A stretch of 11,785 bases of DNA. Source: JAVVHH01 sp050954595. Lineage in GTDB: Bacteria; Pseudomonadota; Alphaproteobacteria; Acetobacterales; Acetobacteraceae. A program made the position numbers and the translations under genes. The stretch is taken from positions 1 to 11,785 of the forward strand of contig JBPBQE010000178.1 in the NCBI GenBank assembly GCA_050954595.1, written 5' to 3'. Below are positions 6,849 to 11,785 of the stretch, piece by piece. The notes under the pieces are model-generated. The model was not told the origin of the DNA and did no database searches. It saw only the letters and a list, made by a program, of their open reading frames with translations. Each line of letters opens with the position of its first letter. Within the stretch, counting starts at the first letter, position 1.

Positions 6849-7445
6849 TTACCGGTGTGTGATCCTGCGTAGTAGTAGGCTGTCCATGGCGACGTGGATC
6901 ATGGCTTCGGAGACGTCGAGACGCTTTTCATAATCGCGCACCAGGTGTCGCCAGTGGATTATCCATTCGAACGTGCGTTCCACGACCAGCGCCTTGGGAT
7001 CACGGTAAATTCGGATTGCCGGTCCGAGCAGCGAACAACTTCGATGACAAAGTCTAGGAAAATCGCTTTGTTGATCAGTCGGGTGCGATCGTAGGCGCCA
7101 TCGGCAAGTAGGTGCTTCAGCCATGGCTAGCGTTTACGCACGTCATCTAGAATAAGTTGAGCGCTGGCTGTCGGACACGTCGGCTGTCGTCAGGTCAACC
7201 ATGAGCAGTCGACCGTCAGTATCGACGGCGATGTGGCGCTTGCGGCTAACAATCTTCTTCTCGCCGTCAAATCCGCGCGCTGCCGCGAAAGGCGCCTTGA
7301 CCGTTTGGCTGTCCATCACGCCGGCACCAGGGCTTGCCTCTCGTTCCGCCTGCTCACGATCCAGCATCAGTGCGACGTCGTGGGTGGTTCGGAACTGTAG
7401 CCGACGGACGAACCGACGGAACCACCAGTAAACGGTCTGCCACAT
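6849..7445 (-). pseudogene. IS5-family transposase, truncated and frameshifted
   Basis: Transposase sequence is continuous across three frames. The N-terminal piece (to about 7165) begins MWQTVYWWFRRFVRRLQF, contains GVMDSQTVKAP and SRKRHIAVDTDGRLLMVDLT with the DDE-fold Asp, and ends at VSDS. One base is then gained or two are lost near 7160-7170. The next piece reads SAQLILDDVRKR, an amber stop at 7127-7129 where family members have Trp, then PWLKHLLADGAYDR with the second catalytic Asp. A second shift (one base missing near 6986-6988, in RRW-VVERTF) leads into the last piece, VVERTFEWIIHWRHLVRDYE, with the catalytic Glu and the usual C-terminal MIHVAMDSLLLRR. About 70 N-terminal codons are also absent. 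Family recognition is firm. The subgroup (probably IS427-like) is inference. Confidence 0.85.
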
Positions 7446-7485
7446 CCCGAGCTTGAGTCATTCAACCCCGAGCCGCCATAACAAT

Positions 7486-7497
7486 TCTCAAACGGTC
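7486..7497 (-). repeat. right terminal inverted repeat of the IS5-family remnant
   Basis: TCTCAAACGGTC on the + strand, pairing with 6837-6848 with one mismatch. It lies about 40 bases upstream of the first recognisable transposase codon. Confidence 0.55.
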
Positions 7498-7583
7498 ATT
7501 TAGGAGGGGAGAGAAGACAAGAGGACCAGGCACGCTACCTTATGTATCCGTTCGCACCAGAGTACGAGAGTTTTAAAGGCGCT

Positions 7584-8372
7584 TTAGTCCAACAGGCCGA
7601 ATTTCCGCCGCCAGTCCAAGCCTTCTTCAGTATGCCGCAATGGGGTGTACTCGCACCCGATCCAGCCGGCATAGTTGAGTTGCTCGACGTAGCGGAACAT
7701 ATAGTCCCACGCGATTTCACCCGTGCCCGGTTCATGCCGACCAGGCGAGTCCGCCACCTGAATGTGGTCGATGATAGGCATCAGCGCCTGCAACCGACGG
7801 CTGACGCTGCCTTGTTCGACTTGACAATGATAGATGTCGAACTGCAAACCAATTTTGTCGCGTCCTATCGCCTCGACAACCGCCGCCCCTTCTTCCTGCG
7901 TGCGCAGCAGAAAGCCTGGAATATCGATCTGGTTGATCGGCTCCAGCACTAGGCGCACCCCCGCGGCACTGGCGAGATCGGCCGCCCAGGCGACGTTCGC
8001 CATGTAGGTTGCCCAGCCGCGATCTCGGCTGACGCCGGATGGCAGGATACCGGCTTGCAGGTGTAGTAGGCCACAGCCGAGCCCGGTCGCGTAGTCGAGG
8101 CCCTTGCGCAGATCGTCGCGGAAGGCATCGCGCCGGTCTGGAATGCAGGCAAGTCCAGACTGTTCGCCCAGCGCTTTGTCACCAGCCGGTGTGTTGATCA
8201 GCACCATCTGCAGGCCACAGCCGCGCAGCTCCGCTGCCACCGTTGCAATCGGCTGCTCGTAAGGCGTCGGGTATTCCACGGCGGTGAATCCAGCCCGAGC
8301 CGCTGCGTCGAACCGCTCGAGGAACGGCACTTCGGTAAACAGCCATTTTAGGTTCGCGCTCAGTTTCAGCAT
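7584..8372 (-). CDS. hydroxypyruvate isomerase / 2-oxo-tetronate isomerase family protein
   Basis: A 262-residue TIM-barrel sugar isomerase (AP-endonuclease-2-like fold), close to the usual 258 residues of Hyi/OtnI. Family blocks are visible throughout: SANLKWLFTEVPFLERF at the N-terminus, LVLEPINQIDIPGFLL (E144), LQFDIYHCQ (D179), DHIQVADSPGRHEPGTGEI (Q205) and GWIGCEYTP (E241). These supply the metal ligands and the paired catalytic Glu residues for aldo-keto isomerisation. Known members interconvert hydroxypyruvate and tartronate semialdehyde, or 2-oxo- and 3-oxo-tetronate, and sequence alone does not separate them. The ATG at 8372 fits the family start. A TTG five codons upstream (8387) is possible, and its bases GGGTGAT also serve as the ribosome site. 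It is the last gene of the leftward operon, 30 bases after the MFS transporter, pointing to processing of the imported compound. Confidence 0.88.
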   Translation of the reverse strand: MLKLSANLKWLFTEVPFLERFDAAARAGFTAVEYPTPYEQPIATVAAELRGCGLQMVLINTPAGDKALGEQSGLACIPDRRDAFRDDLRKGLDYATGLGCGLLHLQAGILPSGVSRDRGWATYMANVAWAADLASAAGVRLVLEPINQIDIPGFLLRTQEEGAAVVEAIGRDKIGLQFDIYHCQVEQGSVSRRLQALMPIIDHIQVADSPGRHEPGTGEIAWDYMFRYVEQLNYAGWIGCEYTPLRHTEEGLDWRRKFGLLD

Positions 8373-8402
8373 GACCGTATCACCCAATGTTCCGGAGGAA
8401 CG

Positions 8403-9710
8403 TCACCGGTTCACCACCCGAGCGGGAATGAACACCAGCACCAACAATGCAGACGCAATCAGACAGCCCGCAATCAGAAACAGGCCCGAGCTGAGGTTGT
8501 GCGTATATTCGTTCAGGGCACCCAGGATCGTGGGGCTTACGAAGCCCGCCAGGTTACCCGTGGAGTTGATCAGCGCGATCCCGGCAGCAGCCCCGGCGCC
8601 GCCCAGCACCGCCGTCGGCAAAGCCCAGAACATCGGCAGGGCTGTGACCACCCCGGCCGTAGCCAGCACCATGCCGAACATCGCCATGGCGGTATTGTCT
8701 CGTCCGGCCAACCCGCAGATCACGAACCCGGCCGCAGCGACGATCTGTGGCCCGGCGACGTGCCAACGCCGTTCTCGCCGCGCATCGGCGCTTCGCCCGG
8801 TCAGCAACATGGAGGCGAGAGCAACGAGATAGGGAATAGCAGTGAGCAGGCCGACAGTACGAACGTCGGAGATCCCGGTGTTCTTGATGATCGTCGGCAG
8901 CCAAAAACCGATCGCGTAGGAACCCATGACAATGCCGAACAGAGTTAGGCAAAACAGGTAGGTCTGGCTTGAAGCAAACATCTTGGCAATCGTGTTCAGC
9001 GATTTGCCCGCGGCGTCGATGCGGATCTCGCGCTCCACCACCTCGCGATCGGCGGGGGAGAGCCACTTGGCCTGCGCTACGCTGTCGTCCAAGAAGAAGA
9101 ACACCACCACACCCAGCAGCACCGCCGGTATTGCCTCGAGCATGAACAACCACTGCCAGCCGTGCAGGCCGCCATAGCCTGCGAAGGCGTAGATCAGGTA
9201 ACCGGAAAGCGGACCGCCGACGATTCCGGCCACGGGATTTCCGGCCATCAAGAACGCCACCATCTTGGCTCGCCGGTGTGAGGGGAACCAAAACGTCAAG
9301 TACAAGATGATGCCCGGGAAAAATCCGGCTTCGGCGACGCCCAGGAAGAATCGCAAAACATAGAACATGTACGGCGTGGTCACGACAGCCGTGAGTGCAG
9401 AGACGATCCCCCACGACACCATAATGCGCGAAATCCAGCGGCGAGCCCCGACCTTGTGGAGGAGCAGGTTACTGGGAACCTCGAACAGAAAGTATCCGAC
9501 AAAGAACACGCCGGCGCCGAACCCATACGCCGCCTCGCTGAAGCCGAGGTCGCTGAGCATGTTCAGCTTTGCGAAGCCGACGTTTACGCGATCGAGATAG
9601 GCGACCACGTAGCAGACGAAGAGCAGCGGCATGAAGCGCCAGATGACCTTGGAATAGGCTTGGTCGGCGGCGTTCGCTGTCCTGAGATTGTCAGGGGTGA
9701 CGGTCGGCAT
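8403..9710 (-). CDS. MFS transporter, anion:cation symporter (ACS) family
   Basis: A 435-residue inner-membrane transporter with about 12 hydrophobic helices. Features typical of the ACS family (tartrate, phthalate, glucarate and 4-hydroxyphenylacetate carriers) are VAYLDRVNVGFA in helix 1 (37-47), EVPSNLLLHKVGARRWISRI between helices 2 and 3 (77-96), and RFFLGVAEAGFFPGIILYL in helix 4 (120-138). The charged central cytoplasmic loop is at about 208-248. Proton-coupled uptake of an organic acid is predicted. A strong GAGGAG ribosome site lies eight bases before the ATG. It sits between the ModA-like gene (33-base gap) and the isomerase gene (30-base gap), so it probably imports the substrate of the flanking dehydrogenase and isomerase, a hydroxy or sugar acid. 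The precise substrate cannot be inferred. Confidence 0.92.
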   Translation of the reverse strand: MPTVTPDNLRTANAADQAYSKVIWRFMPLLFVCYVVAYLDRVNVGFAKLNMLSDLGFSEAAYGFGAGVFFVGYFLFEVPSNLLLHKVGARRWISRIMVSWGIVSALTAVVTTPYMFYVLRFFLGVAEAGFFPGIILYLTFWFPSHRRAKMVAFLMAGNPVAGIVGGPLSGYLIYAFAGYGGLHGWQWLFMLEAIPAVLLGVVVFFFLDDSVAQAKWLSPADREVVEREIRIDAAGKSLNTIAKMFASSQTYLFCLTLFGIVMGSYAIGFWLPTIIKNTGISDVRTVGLLTAIPYLVALASMLLTGRSADARRERRWHVAGPQIVAAAGFVICGLAGRDNTAMAMFGMVLATAGVVTALPMFWALPTAVLGGAGAAAGIALINSTGNLAGFVSPTILGALNEYTHNLSSGLFLIAGCLIASALLVLVFIPARVVNR

Positions 9711-9718
9711 CGTGGCTG

Positions 9719-9724
9719 CTCCTC
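9719..9724 (-). promoter_or_regulatory. ribosome binding site of the MFS transporter gene
   Basis: GAGGAG on the minus strand, eight bases before the ATG at 9710. It supports that start. Confidence 0.6.
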
Positions 9725-9743
9725 GGTGTCTGCTGCAAGGAGG

Positions 9744-10457
9744 TCAGTCGCGCGCCGGGTCGAGCATGGTTGCCTTGTAGGCGGCAAAGGCTGTGTCCGT
9801 CACCAGGGACTCCACGAAGCGTTTGGCCACGTCGTGATGGGCCGATCCGGTCATCACCGCTGCGGCGAACGTCGTCACCTTTTGCACCGCATCCGGCAGT
9901 GGCCCGACGATCTCGATGCCCGGCACGACCGACAATTCACTGAGTTGCTGGATGGCAATGTCGGCCTCGCCAGTGACCAGCTTTTCGGCCGTGAAACCGG
10001 CAGGGATGATCGTAGCTTTGGCATTCACGGCGTCTGCGATGCCAATCCGCTGCAGCATGGGGGCGAAATGCACACCGCTCTGGCCACCGCGGGAGTAGCA
10101 GACCGAGCGTGCGCCCGTCATGGTCCGCTTGAATGCATCAAGGGTGGAAATGTCCGGATGGGTCGCGCCGGCGGCCACGGCAACACCGATGCGGGATCGC
10201 AGCACGACCTGCTTGGTCTCGGCCTCGACCTTGCCTTGCCCGATCAGCTCATCGACGGAGTCTGCGACGATGAGCACCAGGTCTGCCGTGGCACCGTCCG
10301 CGAGCTTGCTCATGATCACCGTGGTCGGCGCCCAATCGATGTCGAGCTTGTAGCCGGAGCTTTTCTCAAATGCTGGGATGAGGACCGCGTCGAACGCTCC
10401 CTTCACGACCAGGGCGCATTTCAGGTGCAGGGTTTTTTCGCCGGAGACGGTGCTCAT
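9744..10457 (-). CDS. ModA-like substrate-binding-fold protein lacking a signal peptide
   Basis: A 237-residue protein with the type 2 periplasmic-binding-protein pattern of the molybdate-binding ModA group: an early ALVVKGAFDAVLIPAFEKSSGYKLDIDW (14-42), GATADLVLIVADSVDELIGQGKV (55-77), a hinge region, and YSRGGQSGVHFAPMLQRIGI (121-140), equivalent to the 'P.GVYA...L...G' segment. The N-terminus, MSTVSGEKTLHLK, has no hydrophobic signal sequence. The upstream sequence in frame belongs to the end of the dehydrogenase gene and offers none either, so the protein is probably cytoplasmic. The Ser residues that hold molybdate in true ModA (near residues 19 and 45-46) appear to be replaced. No ABC permease or ATPase is nearby. 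It may sense or bind a pathway acid; that is inference. An AAGGAA site precedes the ATG by about 11 bases; the gap to the dehydrogenase gene is 19 bases. Confidence 0.8.
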   Translation of the reverse strand: MSTVSGEKTLHLKCALVVKGAFDAVLIPAFEKSSGYKLDIDWAPTTVIMSKLADGATADLVLIVADSVDELIGQGKVEAETKQVVLRSRIGVAVAAGATHPDISTLDAFKRTMTGARSVCYSRGGQSGVHFAPMLQRIGIADAVNAKATIIPAGFTAEKLVTGEADIAIQQLSELSVVPGIEIVGPLPDAVQKVTTFAAAVMTGSAHHDVAKRFVESLVTDTAFAAYKATMLDPARD

Positions 10458-10476
10458 GACTGGATGGTTTCCTTGA

Positions 10477-11697
10477 TCATTGCTGAACTGCAGTCTGCCG
10501 GTGCCGCAGCCAGGCCGGGCTCAGTTCGGAGAGCCGGTTCACCCCGATCAGCGCCATGTCGCGCTCGACTTCCTCTCGCAGGATGCGCGCCGCGTGGCTC
10601 ACGCCCGGGGTGCCGCCGATCGCGGCTGCGAACAGGAACGGGCGGCCCAGGAATACGAAATCGGCCCCTAGCGCCAAGGCCTTGAGCACGTCCGTGCCCC
10701 GGCGGATGCCGCTGTCGATCATGAGCGTCATGTCGCGCTTCTCGGCGGCGATCTCCGGCAATACGTCGAGTGGCGCGACATCGTAGTCGAGTTGGCGCCC
10801 GCCATGTGTGGACAGGATGACGCCATCTGCGCCGCATTCCCGAGCCAACGCCACGTCAGCCGGTGCTGTCAGGCCCTTGACCACGAGCGTTCCCTTCCAG
10901 CGGCGGCGGATCACCTCGAGGTTGGCCCAGGACAGCTTGTCGCGCGCCGTCGTGTTGCGCAGCGCGTTGCGCGACAGCATTGGGGGGCCGCGCTCGGCCT
11001 CCATGTTCTCGAAATGCGGCGGACCGTGGCGGAAAAAGGTTTGCGCCACCGTGCCCAGCAGCCAATGCGGATGGGTGGCGCTCTGCCACGCAACCTTCGG
11101 CGTGATGCGCATGGGCATGCTGAATCCGCTGCGGGTGTTGTGTTCGCGGTTGCCAAGGACTGGCGTGTCTGCGGTGACGACCAACGTTCCGAAGCCGGTC
11201 GCCGCGAGGCGGTCTGTCAGGCGATCGATGCGCGTCTGGTCGCCGGGCAGATAGGCCTGGAACCAGGCGTCAGGGTTCTCGGCGTAGACGTCCTCGAGCT
11301 TGATGAGCGACGAGGCGCTGAGGATCATCGGCATGTTCGTGCGCCGGGCTGCCTCCGCAAGGCGGAGGTCGCCGCGGTAGGCGACGAAGGCGGCGCCACC
11401 CAGCGGGGCGATGCCGAACGGAACGCTGTAGGTCTTGCCGAACAGCGTGGTCTCGGCGCTACGGGCGGAGGTGTCTACCATACGCCGCGGCAGGAACGAC
11501 CAGCGTGTATAGGCGTCGCGATTCGAATTCAGGGCCGTCGAGGTTTCCACGGCACCAGCGACATACTGGTAGACCATGGGCGGCAGGTGACGCTTGGCGT
11601 GTCGCTGGAAGTCATCGAGCGCGAGCAGGTCGCGGAACCCGTAGGGCGTCGCGTCCGCACTACGCTTGACGCTGGTGACCAGAGCCTCAGGCGACAT
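10477..11697 (-). CDS. FMN-dependent 2-hydroxy-acid dehydrogenase/oxidase (LldD / glycolate oxidase family)
   Basis: From the ATG at 11697 the protein has 406 residues and a complete FMN TIM barrel. Recognised elements are LPPMVYQYVAGAVET (38-52, Y45 at the substrate site), PFGIAPLGG (93-101), WFQAYLPGD (145-153, Y149), VVTADTPVLGNREHNTRSGF (173-192, D177), LVVKGLT (271-277, K274), ILSTHGGRQLD (294-304, catalytic H298 and R301) and MIDSGIRRGTDVLKALALGADFVFLGRP with the FMN phosphate loop. It should oxidise an L-2-hydroxy acid to a 2-oxo acid, passing electrons to quinone, cytochrome or O2. The usual SNHGGRQLD reads STHGGRQLD. The frame has no stop from the ATG to the right edge of the window (a GTG at 11733 is another candidate), and no start has a good ribosome site, so the true 5' end may lie further out. 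It is the first visible gene of the leftward operon. Confidence 0.9.
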   Translation of the reverse strand: MSPEALVTSVKRSADATPYGFRDLLALDDFQRHAKRHLPPMVYQYVAGAVETSTALNSNRDAYTRWSFLPRRMVDTSARSAETTLFGKTYSVPFGIAPLGGAAFVAYRGDLRLAEAARRTNMPMILSASSLIKLEDVYAENPDAWFQAYLPGDQTRIDRLTDRLAATGFGTLVVTADTPVLGNREHNTRSGFSMPMRITPKVAWQSATHPHWLLGTVAQTFFRHGPPHFENMEAERGPPMLSRNALRNTTARDKLSWANLEVIRRRWKGTLVVKGLTAPADVALARECGADGVILSTHGGRQLDYDVAPLDVLPEIAAEKRDMTLMIDSGIRRGTDVLKALALGADFVFLGRPFLFAAAIGGTPGVSHAARILREEVERDMALIGVNRLSELSPAWLRHRQTAVQQ

Positions 11698-11785
11698 GAT
11701 GCCCGGTGCGACGTCGTCGGCTCGGCCGACCACGGGCGAGTTACGCGATCCTTGGCCGGGCAGGGCGTTTGGCTGATCCGCGGGA

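Larger units (their letters stand above)
6837..7497 (-). mobile_element. decayed IS5-family insertion sequence remnant
   Basis: A roughly 660-base element holds a broken IS5-type transposase reading leftwards. It is bounded by a short imperfect inverted repeat: GACCGTTCGAGA at 6837-6848, and the reverse complement of TCTCAAACGGTC at 7486-7497 (11 of 12 match). Intact IS5-family elements of this kind are usually 800 bases or more, and the first roughly 70 codons of the transposase are missing next to the right repeat. The copy has therefore suffered an internal deletion as well as point lesions, and cannot make its own transposase. I could not identify a target-site duplication outside the repeats, so the exact ends are uncertain by a few bases. 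Confidence 0.7.

Noticed and set aside
6832..7502. Target-site duplication flanking the IS5-family remnant
   Set aside because: The bases outside the two repeats (GGAA on the left, ATTTAG on the right) do not match.
9456..10685. 409-codon open frame antisense to the MFS, ModA-like and dehydrogenase genes
   Set aside because: It crosses three well-supported genes and two intergenic gaps, and its product has the Arg/Gly/His-rich look of a shadow frame.

Overview
The window is GC-rich bacterial DNA. It has short intergenic gaps, genes packed into operons with 4-base ATGA overlaps, and Gram-negative protein families: periplasmic c-type cytochrome, HAMP-GGDEF, ACS-type MFS and an IS5-type transposase. 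A proteobacterium (alpha or beta) is the best guess. I cannot name a genus from the sequence alone.

Left block (1-2070, + strand): the 3' end of a TRIC/UPF0126-type membrane protein, an unrecognised 80-residue ORF, an M20 amidohydrolase, and a 109-residue protein that looks like the cytoplasmic tail of a CPA1 Na+/H+ antiporter without its membrane part. The last three are tightly coupled.

Middle block (2090-6742): a cyclic-di-GMP and periplasmic redox module. A GAF / degenerate-GGDEF / EAL protein, predicted to be a c-di-GMP phosphodiesterase, is transcribed leftwards. Across a 245-base divergent gap, a three-gene operon runs rightwards: a diheme cytochrome c peroxidase of the MauG/CcpA family, a small exported cupredoxin, and a membrane HAMP-GGDEF diguanylate cyclase. 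Both junctions in this operon are ATGA overlaps. I infer that the two periplasmic redox proteins feed or modulate the sensor part of the cyclase, with the EAL protein as the opposing activity. In sampled lines this block is about 55-63% GC, against roughly 65-73% in the flanks. A decayed IS5-family element (about 6837-7497) lies at its right edge, so the block may have been acquired.

Right block (7584 to the right edge, - strand): an apparent catabolic operon. In order of transcription it encodes an FMN-dependent 2-hydroxy-acid dehydrogenase/oxidase (LldD/glycolate oxidase family), a ModA-like solute-binding-fold protein with no signal peptide, an ACS-family MFS transporter for an organic anion, and a hydroxypyruvate isomerase / 2-oxo-tetronate isomerase-like enzyme. 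The gaps are 19, 33 and 30 bases. A coherent reading is uptake of a hydroxy acid, oxidation to a 2-oxo acid, then aldose/ketose-type isomerisation. The substrate is not determined, and later steps would lie outside the window.

I found no rRNA, tRNA or CRISPR array.
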